64,000 nucleotides of DNA, taken from positions 186,001-250,000 of the forward strand of contig JADKFA010000001.1 of NCBI GenBank assembly GCA_016717725.1, read 5' to 3'. The stretch's first letter is position 1. Each line of letters opens with the position of its first letter. The translations under genes and the position numbers were made by a program. Source of the DNA: Bacteroidota bacterium. GTDB taxonomy: Bacteria > Bacteroidota > Bacteroidia > AKYH767-A > OLB10. This document shows positions 37,897-47,254 of this stretch, piece by piece. The notes beneath the pieces were generated by a model. The model had not been told where the DNA came from, made no database searches, and worked only from the letters and a program-made list of their open reading frames with translations.

Positions 37897-37993
37897 AGTT
37901 GTCTTTTAAGAGCATAAAGTTAAAGAATCTTCTTGAATGAAAGAACTAATTAAAAATATACAATTATCTTTACTCCAATTGAAAATATTAAAA

Positions 37994-39364
37994 ATGAAAA
38001 AAATCTTCCTTCTTCAGATGATCTCTATTCTCATTCTGCTTTCTCCACATTCCTTCGCCCAAGGTCCTGTTTCCCTTCACTGTGCCAATATTTTGCCCAA
38101 TGGAAACATCCAAATCAAGTGGGTCAATCCAACACCAAATGCCAACCTTATCTTTCGTGCTATTTATAAAGACGGCATAAATATCGCCACCATAAACGTT
38201 GACACCGTGACTACTTATCTGGATACGCAAGGAGATGGAAATATACAGGCTACTTTCGACATTCTCAGCTCCTACCTCCCATCAGTTTTCAAAGCAATTA
38301 CTCTCCACTATTTTCTAACGAGCGTAAATGATTTCAACTGCTAATCCAGGACAGGCCACCTTAACCTGGAACATGTTGCCCTGCAATCCTCCTCCGAAAT
38401 TGCAGCTTTTTCCGACTATCAAACAGGCAGTATGACTCAACTGGGTAATTTCTGGCCAAATTTGACTGCCACTGAAACGATTACAGATTGCCAACATACT
38501 ATTCACCATCAAATAGTGGTAACTGATGCGACTGGATGCGTCTCTAACTCAAACATCACCACTGGTGTATTTTCTCAATTAGGAAATGTAGTATCTAATC
38601 CAGACTTGCGATGTGTAAGCGTTTTACCAAATGGAAATGTCCAAATAACGTGGCTTACTCCCTCTGGATCTGCAACAGATTTTAACAATTACAAAATCAA
38701 AAGAAATAATGTAATCATTGATTCTGTTGGCACTTTTCCTCAAACATCCTTTATCGATGCCGGCATCAATGCCAATAATTTCAAGTATGATTACGAGGTA
38801 GTTTCCAATTCAGGTTGCTCCGGAAAAAATGCTGGAAGTAATTCAACCAATACCTTATCAAGTATTCATCTCGTCACCTCTACTCCTACCGCTTCCTCTT
38901 GTCAGGTAGATTGGAATGCAATGCCCTTGCTGTCAGGAGCTGGCTTTTACGAAGTAAACAGAGATATCGGAAGTGGATTTGTGTTAATCAACAACACTTT
39001 AAATCTAACTTATTTAGACGCCAATATTCCGGGACCTGCAACGGCATTATACAAAATCAGTGTGAACGACATTAGTGGTTGTATTTCCAGATCAAATGTT
39101 AGCAATCCGATTACTATTACTTCCCTGTTTGAAAATTCAGGATACCCGAAACTTATTACCACTTTTCCAAATCCAGTTACGGATAAAATAAATTTTTCAA
39201 AACCAGTTCAACAACTAATTATTTACGATGTACTTGGTAAATGTGTATTAGTAGACACCAATGAAATTACTGGGCTGGATGTTTCTAATTTAAAAGTGGG
39301 TCGTTACACAGCGAAGATGATTGTTGATGATCAATTGGTCGTCATCCCTTTTATCAAAAATTAA
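37994..39364 (+). CDS. T9SS-exported fibronectin-like protein with two compensating indels
   Basis: The product would be 456 residues: a signal peptide (KKIFLLQMISILILLSPHSFAQ), three or four fibronectin-type beta-sandwiches with a repeated core (LHCANILPNGNIQIKW, LRCVSVLPNGNVQITW) and a short T9SS domain (ITTFPNPVTDKINF ... VGRYTAKMIVD). The frame is broken twice. One extra T near 38333 gives a stop at 38344, and one missing G near 38398 restores the original frame, so the two cancel out. The ATG at 37994 starts at the signal peptide; 37937 is in frame but leaves 19 residues before it. No enzymatic motif is seen. Confidence 0.78.
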
Positions 39365-39613
39365 ATGATCACCCACTTAATTCGAGACATATCTTTTACT
39401 GGTTTTAAATTGAACAACATTTTTATTTCTAGTTGCAATAACGTATTCGCCAATTTAGAAAAGGAAATCTCAGTAGCGGAGGCAACAGCATCGAAAGGCT
39501 AATAAATTCTATCTCTAAAAAATCTTAACGATGAGATTCATTCTTCAGTGACTCTAAATTCTTAAGGGAAGTCAAATATTTATACTAATTTGGTCATTAA
39601 ATATCAGTAAAAC

Positions 39614-40051
39614 ATGAAACACAATATTCTTTTTATCCTACTTATTATGTTGTCCGCCTGCACTAAAAAAGGTGATCCTGGAGCACAGGGTCCTATTGGA
39701 TTATCCGGAGAAGATGGAAATGCAAATGTATTTACGCATCATTTTAGCATTTCTCCTCAAGATTGGCTTTCTCAAGGTACACCTGGAGTTAATTCCATAA
39801 GATACTTTAAACTTCCCTTTTCAGAACTAGACAGTCAAATGGTATCCAACGGAGCAATAAATGTTTATCATTTTGAAAACAATTACTATAAAAGTTTACC
39901 GTTTAGTTGGAATTATGTAAGTACCGCTCTCAATTTTAATTTCCAATACACAATTGATACGCTCATGATAACAACTTACTATAGCAACAACTCTGCTGCT
40001 GGAATACCACAGAGTTTTAATTTTAAAGCTGTTTTTGTGGATGGAAATTAA
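39614..40051 (+). CDS. Lipoprotein with collagen-like GXY stretch
   Basis: This 145-residue protein has a lipoprotein signal (ILFILLIMLSAC) with the lipobox Cys at about residue 16. A short collagen-like run of Gly-X-Y triplets follows (GDPGAQGPIGLSGEDG, five to six triplets). The rest is a beta-rich globular domain (FTHHFSISPQDW, RYFKLPFSELD, AINVYHFENNYYKSLPFSW, FNFQYTIDTLMITTYY). Small lipoproteins with one GXY run and this C-terminal domain occur widely in Bacteroidota; I know of no assigned role. The run is too short to form a stable triple helix by itself, which is an inference. Confidence 0.82.
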   Translation: MKHNILFILLIMLSACTKKGDPGAQGPIGLSGEDGNANVFTHHFSISPQDWLSQGTPGVNSIRYFKLPFSELDSQMVSNGAINVYHFENNYYKSLPFSWNYVSTALNFNFQYTIDTLMITTYYSNNSAAGIPQSFNFKAVFVDGN

Positions 40052-40143
40052 TAAATCTTAACCATAAAAGTAAAAATCAATTGACCTAAGACACATTTTT
40101 TTTAAAATAGAATATTGTTTACACTTTTCTCCTATATACATCA

Positions 40144-40180
40144 AAAAAAAGAGGCTGAACCACAACTTGGTCCAGCCTCT
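40144..40180 (-). terminator. Intrinsic terminator after the frameshifted sortilin-like gene
   Basis: On the minus strand AGAGGCTGGACCA pairs with TGGTTCAGCCTCT around a 5-nt loop and runs into eight T residues. It lies 22 nt after the minus-strand stop at 40202. On the plus strand it is followed by only a weak T-rich run, so it may also act weakly for the lipoprotein gene. Confidence 0.9.
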
Positions 40181-40201
40181 TTAATTTAATAAATAATTTA
40201 A

Positions 40202-41920
40202 TTATGGAGTCGTAAAATCAAAAACCTCAATAGGAACATCCATTAACAGTGGAAGCTTACTCCATGTTTCAATTCCATTTCGAGATTTCACAACGATGTA
40301 ATATTGTTTAGAAAGTAAATTTCCGGGGAATACAAATTGACCATTCCCAGAGGTGCTAAGCACTCCTTCGACACTACTTTCTAAATTATACGGTGAGATA
40401 TTATTACGCAACTCAACTGTAATTGTATCACACAATGTTGGATAAAGCAAGGGATCCACAACGGCTTGCATCAGACCTCCACCTAAATAATAACCTTCAA
40501 TGAACGCTTTTAAATTAAGCTGAAGAGGACATAAATACATTAAAGTATTGACAGCAGCCGTTCCAGAACAACCATTCGCTGTAGTTACAGTAACTGCATA
40601 ATTTCCTGGTGAGGCAATAGCAATAGATGATGTATTTGCTCCATTCGACCAGAGGTAAGTACCCACACCAGCGCCTGTAGAGAATGTTAAACCACTTCCG
40701 CTACAAAAATTAACACTTGAATTAGAAATCATAGCAACACTATCGATTTGCATTCCCAGAAAACTGTTTGCAACTGCATCAACCGTATTATAATTCCAAC
40801 TAATGACAACCGAACTACCAGCGTAACTACTCATATCAAATTGTGCGGCCAACCAGTTTCCGTTAGATCCTGTATTGCTTAAATAACCTAACAAAGTAGA
40901 AGGACCACCATTCACACTAATATTGGCGCTTGCGAAATCCCATCCTGAAGGAGGAATACCTGCTTCACCAGCATAAGCGTAATTAAAACGCAACTTAACA
41001 TCAGTAGCATTAGAAGGAATAGAAATTGAAGGTGTGTAAATATCTCCAGCATTTGTTGCGCCTGTATTAAATGTACATGTACCATCCAAACCATAATACG
41101 CCCAATAACTAGGATTAGTAGGTGTACCCGAAACACAAGCATTCGTTACGTGCCATAATCCTGTAGCCGACCATCCTGAAGGCATACTTCCCGTTTCAAA
41201 ATTTTCGTAAAACAACAATTGCGCATTGTTCGTAGTAATACTTGGCGTTGGTGTTGGATTACTCGCTACAGCAGCCGTAGCACTGCTTGTACATGAACCA
41301 GAAGTTACAGTTACTGTATAATTTCCTGCAGATGTGACCAAAATATTATTTGTATTTGCTCCAGTGGACCAAGCATAGCTAGAATAACCTCCGCTTGCAT
41401 TTAACTGTACTGAACCACCTGCACAAAAAGAAAATCCATTATTTGAATTGATTGAAATACTATCAACTTGCATTCCCAAATTATCATTACCAATAGCATC
41501 TATTGTATTAAAGTTCCATTGCAACGTTACGGAGCTACCTGCATACGGTGTTAAGTTCAATGAAGCATTTTGCCAATTACCAAAAGAACCTGTTGTACTC
41601 AAACTAATAACTTGTGTAAATGGACCTCCATTTATACTAATACGCAATGAGGCATTATCATATCCTGATGGTGGCGTTCCTGCTTCTCCAAAATATACAT
41701 ATTTAAAACTCAATGTAGCGGAGGTAGCTGCAGTCGGAATGTTAACTGTATTGGAAGTTAGATCTCCAGAATTACTAGAACCATTATTAAAGGTACAAGA
41801 ACCATCTATTCCGTAGTAAGCCCAATGCGTTGGATTTGGAGGAGTGCCTGATGTACAAGAATTCGTAACATGCCATAAACCAGTTGCTGTCCAACCTGGA
41901 AGGCAACATGCCCGATTCAA
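40202..41920 (-). CDS. C-terminal fragment: two WHVTN jelly-roll modules and PKD-like linkers
   Basis: This 572-residue open piece contains two long tandem copies of a module of about 190 residues: GWTATGLWHVTNSCTSG ... LGMQVDSISI and GWSATGLWHVTNACVSG ... LGMQIDSVAM. Each is followed by a short YLWSNGANT..ISPGNYTVTVT linker of PKD/Ig type. The module looks like a MAM- or CBM-like beta-sandwich. It ends with LNLKAFIEGYYLGGGLMQAVVDP and VFDFTTP. Homologous ends that I know continue further, so this one seems truncated. The real N-terminal connection is upstream via an extra base near 41905. Confidence 0.65.
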   Translation of the reverse strand: MNRACCLPGWTATGLWHVTNSCTSGTPPNPTHWAYYGIDGSCTFNNGSSNSGDLTSNTVNIPTAATSATLSFKYVYFGEAGTPPSGYDNASLRISINGGPFTQVISLSTTGSFGNWQNASLNLTPYAGSSVTLQWNFNTIDAIGNDNLGMQVDSISINSNNGFSFCAGGSVQLNASGGYSSYAWSTGANTNNILVTSAGNYTVTVTSGSCTSSATAAVASNPTPTPSITTNNAQLLFYENFETGSMPSGWSATGLWHVTNACVSGTPTNPSYWAYYGLDGTCTFNTGATNAGDIYTPSISIPSNATDVKLRFNYAYAGEAGIPPSGWDFASANISVNGGPSTLLGYLSNTGSNGNWLAAQFDMSSYAGSSVVISWNYNTVDAVANSFLGMQIDSVAMISNSSVNFCSGSGLTFSTGAGVGTYLWSNGANTSSIAIASPGNYAVTVTTANGCSGTAAVNTLMYLCPLQLNLKAFIEGYYLGGGLMQAVVDPLLYPTLCDTITVELRNNISPYNLESSVEGVLSTSGNGQFVFPGNLLSKQYYIVVKSRNGIETWSKLPLLMDVPIEVFDFTTP

Positions 41921-43004
41921 AATTTTGCGACATCAGTTTAATATTTTCCGACGAAGTAATTGTTGGAGGTGCAATTGGTGCTATTGATGTTGTTGCACTT
42001 GTTGATCCTGTACATCCATTTGCATTGGTTACGGTAACCGTAAAAGTATTGGCTGTATTTACCACAATGGTTTGAGTAATTGCACCTGTAGACCAAATAT
42101 AACTTGAAAATGAACCTGCATTTAAAGTTGTGGAACCGCCAGCACAAAATGTTAAACTTCCTGTGATACTCGGTGTAGGTAAAGCATTAACTGTACCGCT
42201 TGCAAATACATTTTGAGTGGTAGCACCCGTAGAAGCACAAGTAATATTTCCGGATGGAGTACCTACCGCTGTTGATGTCATTCTTACAAAAATTGTAGTC
42301 GTGCTTACACTTCCTGATGATGGAGTAAGCGGTAATGAACTCGCGTATCCACTACCTGAAGTTAAAGAAACTTCAAATCCTGTAGGAGGCGTTACAATCA
42401 AATTTGAAGTAAGTCCAGTTCCAGAAACTGTAAATGATTGCTGTGCAGAAGCAGTTCCTGAACACGCAGTAAATGGAGTTAGTGTACCTGAAGTAATAAT
42501 AGTTGCAGCGGCACCGAAAGGACTATTTACTGGTCCTAGAATTTCGAAGTCATCTACCATAAATCCATCTGCTAAATAAGAACTCGCACCATATCCAGGT
42601 TTAACCGACAACACAAAACGGAAAGTAACTTCTCCTTGACCCACCAATGCAGGTACACCAGTAGTCAGATTATAAGTACACAAAGTATTATTTCCGGTTA
42701 AAGTCCATCCATAACGATCAGTAAAAATTGAAGCGTCAATTGGACAACCTGTTGATGGACCACGATTATACCAATTCGTAGCGTTTGCATCCGCATTTAC
42801 TCCTAATCGAGTCCATGTTGCACCTCTATCCGTTGAATATTGAAGTTGAACGGCAAGTGGTGCATTACAAAAAATCACTTCCATACTTCTTCTGAAACGC
42901 AAAGTATAAGTTCCTGCTGTTGTCATATTATAAGATGGCGTTTGCAATGCGCATGCATAATCACCTTCTGTAACATCCAGCATCCAAATCGGTTTTCCAA
43001 GCAT
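41787..43004 (-). CDS. Middle fragment: jelly-roll and Ig-like modules
   Basis: This 405-residue piece holds a cysteine-containing beta-sandwich (YTLRFRRSMEVIFCNAPLAV ... FMVDDFEILG) and a module of the type SLTSGSGYASSLPLTPSSGSVSTTTIFVRMTSTAVG that is common in Bacteroidota secreted proteins. It is followed by an SYIWSTGAITQTIVVNTANT PKD-like linker. Its last 40 residues are out-of-frame reading past the break at 41905. It is not an independent gene, as it has no signal peptide. Confidence 0.6.
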   Translation of the reverse strand: MLGKPIWMLDVTEGDYACALQTPSYNMTTAGTYTLRFRRSMEVIFCNAPLAVQLQYSTDRGATWTRLGVNADANATNWYNRGPSTGCPIDASIFTDRYGWTLTGNNTLCTYNLTTGVPALVGQGEVTFRFVLSVKPGYGASSYLADGFMVDDFEILGPVNSPFGAAATIITSGTLTPFTACSGTASAQQSFTVSGTGLTSNLIVTPPTGFEVSLTSGSGYASSLPLTPSSGSVSTTTIFVRMTSTAVGTPSGNITCASTGATTQNVFASGTVNALPTPSITGSLTFCAGGSTTLNAGSFSSYIWSTGAITQTIVVNTANTFTVTVTNANGCTGSTSATTSIAPIAPPTITSSENIKLMSQNFESGMLPSRLDSNWFMACYEFLYIRHSSKSNALGLLRNRWFLYL

Positions 43005-43518
43005 TCACTGGAGAGTTCACTGTTATTAAAGCATTCGATGGCACTCCGCTCTCCCATTTGTTGACACCTCCACTGATGGATTGCGAACCAAAATCATTTG
43101 GATTAATTTCAAATGTACCTCCATCAGAAGCGACAACATAAGGCGTTCCTCTATTGGGAAGAATATGAATATATAAATTTTTTGTTAATACTGAAGCACC
43201 TCCATTAATGGTAAGTGTAACATTAAATTTTCCGGCGGTAGTATAACTATGTGTAGGATTCTCAAGTGTAGAAACGGGAGATCCATCTCCAAAATTCCAT
43301 GACCATGAAGTTGCCGAATAACTATCACTCGTAAATTGTATCGATTTATTTATATACGATAATTGTATATCTGAATGAAACAAAGAAGTAGGCACCGTAA
43401 ATAAATCAGAGGCATACAAACCACGTCCATGTGTTGCTGCAATTACGTATTTATCACTTTGACGTATTTGCAACATATCAATTCTTACATTAGCTAAACC
43501 TGTATTGGTTGCCCCCAA
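42961..43518 (-). CDS. Middle fragment: end of propeller plus PKD domain
   Basis: This 185-residue piece has the end of the beta-propeller (NTGLANVRIDMLQIRQSDKY, THGRGLYASD) followed by a clear PKD domain (ATSWSWNFGDGSPVSTLENP ... AGKFNVTLTING). The THGRGLY motif is typical of the last blade of BNR/sortilin-like propellers in this phylum. Upstream (43540-44136) and downstream (to 43004) pieces continue the same protein in other frames. Confidence 0.6.
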   Translation of the reverse strand: MGATNTGLANVRIDMLQIRQSDKYVIAATHGRGLYASDLFTVPTSLFHSDIQLSYINKSIQFTSDSYSATSWSWNFGDGSPVSTLENPTHSYTTAGKFNVTLTINGGASVLTKNLYIHILPNRGTPYVVASDGGTFEINPNDFGSQSISGGVNKWESGVPSNALITVNSPVNAWKTDLDAGCYRR

Positions 43519-43539
43519 ACAGTTGCGCCTGCATTTAAA

Positions 43540-44136
43540 TTATCGGTACTCCATACTCCCAATTCCAGTAGCTAAAATAACCTGATCATTATTATTGGGG
43601 TTAAAGAGTGCCCAACGAATAGGCATATCTGGCAAATTACCTTCAACAGAAGTCCAACTGGTTCCACCATTTATACTTTCCCAAACACTATTTATTCCAT
43701 AGTTAGAAAAAGTTACGAGTAAGTGATTATCGTTTCCTGTTTCCACTTCTACACAAGCAACATATGCGCCTGCAGGAAGTCCAGTACTAATATTTGTGAT
43801 GGTAGGTGCACCAGTATGTGCATTATCTACTCGTATTACACGACCATTATCACTTCCAAAGAAAACTTTATTTGCAGTATTTGGTGATACTTTCACTGCG
43901 GAAACCCATCCGTTCAAAGCTGAAGCGGTAATCGTTACAAATGTAGAACCTGATTGTGGATTATCCCATCTTACGAATTGATTTGATGCACTAGCTGCGT
44001 ACATTTTATTATTTGTATCATCATAATCAGAAGGATTAATGAAAGATCCGCCAGCCGTTACCACATTGGTCCATGTATTTCCGCCATCACTAGAGCGATA
44101 ATAATCGTTATATACATATTGGGTAAATTGAAACAA
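43540..44136 (-). CDS. Middle fragment: BNR/sortilin-like propeller blades
   Basis: This 198-residue piece holds several propeller blades: YYRSSDGGNTWTNV, VSPNTANKVFFGSDNGRVIRV, VWESINGGTSWTSVEGNLPD and ALFNPNNNDQVILATGIG. The S-x-D/N-G-G-x-T-W Asp-box is repeated. It connects through short out-of-frame pieces (44058-44279 with YYLAGAQDNGTHKF and 44312-44539 with LFVSGDGAGTWSQV) to the N-terminal half. Confidence 0.6.
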   Translation of the reverse strand: MFQFTQYVYNDYYRSSDGGNTWTNVVTAGGSFINPSDYDDTNNKMYAASASNQFVRWDNPQSGSTFVTITASALNGWVSAVKVSPNTANKVFFGSDNGRVIRVDNAHTGAPTITNISTGLPAGAYVACVEVETGNDNHLLVTFSNYGINSVWESINGGTSWTSVEGNLPDMPIRWALFNPNNNDQVILATGIGSMEYR

Positions 44137-44643
44137 TGGTTGATCTTGATCGATATGACAAAAGCACCATCTCCACCTGTAGCTTGAGTAGTGGCTTGGT
44201 TACCTGAATTTACAAACTTATGGGTTCCGTTATCCTGCGCACCGGCAAGATAGTAAGGTGTTAGCGCTGTAGGATGCATGGCACAAGCGTAAAATTGTGC
44301 CGTCCGATAACTTAAGATTTATCACTAATGGTTGGCATCACTGCATTTGCATCCGTACTTCGATAAACACCACCATCATTTACAAAATAAGCAATGCTAG
44401 AACTTCCATTTTGAAAAACAATATTATGTTGATCGGCATGAACATATTGAAAAGTAAATCCTCCATACCAATGACTCACTTGAGACCATGTTCCTGCACC
44501 ATCCCCACTCACAAAAAGATCGATACCACCCACAAACAATCTATCTTTATTTAGGATCTACAGCGCAATGTAAATCATACCATGCTTGTCCTCTAGAAAA
44601 TCATCAGCAGGAATACCAGGATCAGCATCAGCGGGTTCCGTTC

Positions 44644-45330
44644 TTACCGTCCACGAAGTTCCCCATTAATTGTTCTAATAATTCCAGCAACAGCACCACC
44701 TGACTCCACAATAGCATACACATAATTCGAATCGTTAGGTGCACATGCCAATTCAATTCTGTTTCCCACTACTCCGAGTGTTTGCGCCGAAGCAAAAGTT
44801 ACCCCAGCATTTATTGACTTATGAATAGAACCATTTAAAGAACTGTATACATTACCATTCGCGGCTACTTCTACATCATAACAAAAATTGCTTAAAGCAC
44901 CTGTAATGGCTAGGCCTGTCCCAAGAACTTTTGTCCAAGTAGTTCCCCCATTTGCTGAACGCTGTAAACCTCCAGAGGATGTTGCTACAAAAACAACACC
45001 TGTACTATTGACAACTACTTTTTGACAATAATGAAAAGTGGAATTATTAGTTGATGCCAGTTGTGTCCAAGTGGTTCCTCCGTTAGTACTTTTAAAAACA
45101 CCTAATCCTCGAATCGCATCAATATTATTATATCCTTCTCCAGTGCTGAAATACATGATTTGTGTATTTGTTGGATCATAAGCAATAGAAGAAATAGCCA
45201 AATTACTCAACAAATCATTTACTGGTGTCCAATTAGGAACCGCAGCATTTATGTTTGTAGTTTTCCATAATCCACCTCCCACACTGCCAGCAAAAACAGT
45301 ATTGCCTGTTACATCATTAGGATCAACCAT
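44644..45330 (-). CDS. N-terminal fragment: first propeller blades
   Basis: This 228-residue piece starts in MVDPNDVTGNTVFAGSVGGG and contains the first Asp-box blades (VFKSTNGGTTWTQLAST, LQRSANGGTTWTKVLGTG, IHKSINAGVTFASAQ). VDPND..TVFAGSVGGGLWKT is the canonical beginning of the large Bacteroidota sortilin-like propeller family. It stops artificially at RTINGELRGR; adding one G to the G4 run near 44655 continues it as INGGTSWTVRTEPADADPG. Confidence 0.65.
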   Translation of the reverse strand: MVDPNDVTGNTVFAGSVGGGLWKTTNINAAVPNWTPVNDLLSNLAISSIAYDPTNTQIMYFSTGEGYNNIDAIRGLGVFKSTNGGTTWTQLASTNNSTFHYCQKVVVNSTGVVFVATSSGGLQRSANGGTTWTKVLGTGLAITGALSNFCYDVEVAANGNVYSSLNGSIHKSINAGVTFASAQTLGVVGNRIELACAPNDSNYVYAIVESGGAVAGIIRTINGELRGR

Positions 45331-45996
45331 AATGCGCTCGTTCGTCCACCTTGATTATTTGGACCTTGTTCATCCCAACCCACTCCAGCTAATGGGCCAA
45401 AGTTTTGATGATTGCATCAATTGATCTTTGTATTTTTAGCAACTAGAATCTTTCAGTTGGAACAAATCCCAAAGCAGGATCTTTCATCATCATAACATCT
45501 CTTTGGATGGCCTGTAATGCGCCATCTCTTTCTTTCAAATTTGATTTTTCATCTTTTCCTCCCTTTCACGATCTAAGGCCTTTCTCGTTCATTCCTCCTT
45601 TTGGCTTTAACTTCCTCTAGAAGGCACTTTTGGAATAGGTTGCTGACAGAATCATGTTGAAAATTCACAAGGATGTAAGAAGATGGATAGTGAGATTAAG
45701 TGTAAAAATTTTTTCATATTGATTAAGATTAGATAATTTTCAAGCTTAGATTAGACAATAAAATTAAATAGATAATACAACAAAAAATTAGATCATTTTT
45801 TTTTGCTTCATTCACAATTATATCGGATGAATGATGTTGCAATTTATCTAAAATTTATTTGAGTTCCTATAGCTATTAACTAAAAGAAATCATACATTTT
45901 AAACCCAATAAAATTGATTTATTTCATTGAAAATCAATAACTATACAACAATTAAAACTAAAAAGATGTAAATAACCATTAAACCAGACTCCTTTT

Positions 45997-47103
45997 TTAT
46001 AAACTATACCTCTTCCCTGCTTTCAATTTAATAGCATTTTTCAATTCTAACTGAAGTAAGGTATTTGCAAGTTTAGAGAATGGTAATGCTGTTGCTGATG
46101 AAATTACATCAATACCACATTCCCCTTTTTCTTTAAGAACATCAACTACACGAATTTCATCTTCGTTCAATTCAAAAAATAATTGTGTTTGCTTAACTAC
46201 TTGTTCTTTCTTTTTATCGTCGCTCCATCCCATCAACCAAATTAAATCATGCGCACAAGTGATGAGTGCAGCTTTATTATCTCGGATATACTCATTGCAT
46301 CCTTTACTAAACTCATCGCTTACTCTACCCGGAAAAGCAAAAACTTCACGATCGTAACCTTGCGCTAAATCAGCAGTGATGAGTGCTCCTCCTTTCGAAC
46401 TCGCTTCCACCACCACCACTGCATCGCACATTCCAGCAACAATTCGATTTCGAGAAGGAAAATTCTCACGATCGGGAGGTGTTTGACTCGGATACTCTGT
46501 TAAAATCCCACCCTGTGATAACATCTTTCCAGCTACCGTACGATGCAACTGCGGATAAATGCGATCCATTCCATGTGCTGTTACGCCGATGGTAGGAATA
46601 CCAAACTGAAGAGCTGCTTCGTGGGCACAAATATCAATTCCATAAGCCAATCCACTTACCATAGTCACTTCTAACCCTTGCAACTCCTCCACCAACTTTT
46701 TCGTTACCTCCTCACCGTTAGTGGTGGATGAACGAGTACCAACGATAGCAACAAATCGACCCAGATTCAAAGTGGCATTCCCTTTATAGTACAAAAGACA
46801 CGGAGCATCGGCACATTGTTGCAAGCGATTTGGATAGGCATCGTCAGTATAAAATAAAACTTGAAGTTTATGTTTTTTCACAAAAGCTAATTCCTTTGCA
46901 GCCCGATCCATTATAGAAACATTAAATGCATTTTGAATTCGCTTTGGTCCGACTCCCGGAATTTTTGATAATAGAGATTTCCGTTCCTTAAACACAGAAA
47001 CAGCAGAGCCACAATGACTATAAAGTGCTCTGGCAATGACAGGTCCTACGTTGGGTAATAAACTTAATGCAATACGATGCAATAACTCTTCTTCTGATTC
47101 CAT
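45997..47103 (-). CDS. dprA: DNA-processing protein DprA
   Basis: DprA binds single-stranded DNA taken up during transformation and loads RecA onto it. The 368-residue protein has an N-terminal helix-hairpin-helix region (LSKIPGVGPKRIQNAF), the Rossmann-like DprA core with FVAIVGTRSSTTNGEE, VTMVSGLAYGIDICAHEAAL, GGILTEYPSQTPPDRENFPSRNR and VVVEASSKGGALITADLA, and a C-terminal winged helix (FELNEDEIRVVDVLKEKGE). The start is the ATG at 47101-47103, with a TATATTTG box about 49 nt upstream. Its neighbours are unrelated, as is common for dprA. Confidence 0.96.
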   Translation of the reverse strand: MESEEELLHRIALSLLPNVGPVIARALYSHCGSAVSVFKERKSLLSKIPGVGPKRIQNAFNVSIMDRAAKELAFVKKHKLQVLFYTDDAYPNRLQQCADAPCLLYYKGNATLNLGRFVAIVGTRSSTTNGEEVTKKLVEELQGLEVTMVSGLAYGIDICAHEAALQFGIPTIGVTAHGMDRIYPQLHRTVAGKMLSQGGILTEYPSQTPPDRENFPSRNRIVAGMCDAVVVVEASSKGGALITADLAQGYDREVFAFPGRVSDEFSKGCNEYIRDNKAALITCAHDLIWLMGWSDDKKKEQVVKQTQLFFELNEDEIRVVDVLKEKGECGIDVISSATALPFSKLANTLLQLELKNAIKLKAGKRYSL

Positions 47104-47152
47104 ATTAAAATCACCGCCGGGATTGGATTAAAATTCACCGATTGGGACACTG

Positions 47153-47160
47153 CAAATATA
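47153..47160 (-). promoter_or_regulatory. -7 promoter box (TATATTTG) for dprA
   Basis: This is an exact TAnnTTTG match on the minus strand, about 49 nt before the dprA ATG, leaving a short leader. The divergent TonB receptor gene starts 95 nt further on. Confidence 0.45.
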
Positions 47161-47254
47161 GATATGTGTACAAAAAAATACTAAATTATTAAACCAATTG
47201 ATATTAATAAAAAAATGATGATCTTTTGGGCGAATTATATTATGAAGTAATCAA

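Larger units (their letters stand above)
40202..45717 (-). pseudogene. Large secreted sortilin/BNR-propeller protein broken by many indels
   Basis: At least nine frame pieces in one order read as one protein of about 1840 residues. It has a signal peptide (KKFLHLISLSIFL, ATG at 45715-45717), a family N-terminus (ERDGALQAIQRD.MMMKDPALGFVP), the propeller start (GWDEQGPNNQGGRTR..MVDPNDVTGN) and many BNR-type blades (GGTTWTQL, GGNTWTNV). A PKD domain (SWNFGDGSPVSTLENPTHSY), C-rich jelly-roll modules, and a C-terminal piece ending VFDFTTP follow. Breaks lie near 45650-45350 (several), 44650, 44600, 44540, 44300, 44150, 43530, 42970 and 41905. It stops at 40202 without a T9SS domain, 22 nt before a terminator. 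Assembly error and true decay are both possible. Confidence 0.75.

Noticed and set aside
39365..39502. 45-codon frame directly after the 37994-39364 gene
   Set aside because: No signal peptide, membrane segment or known motif, and no promoter box. Most likely chance.
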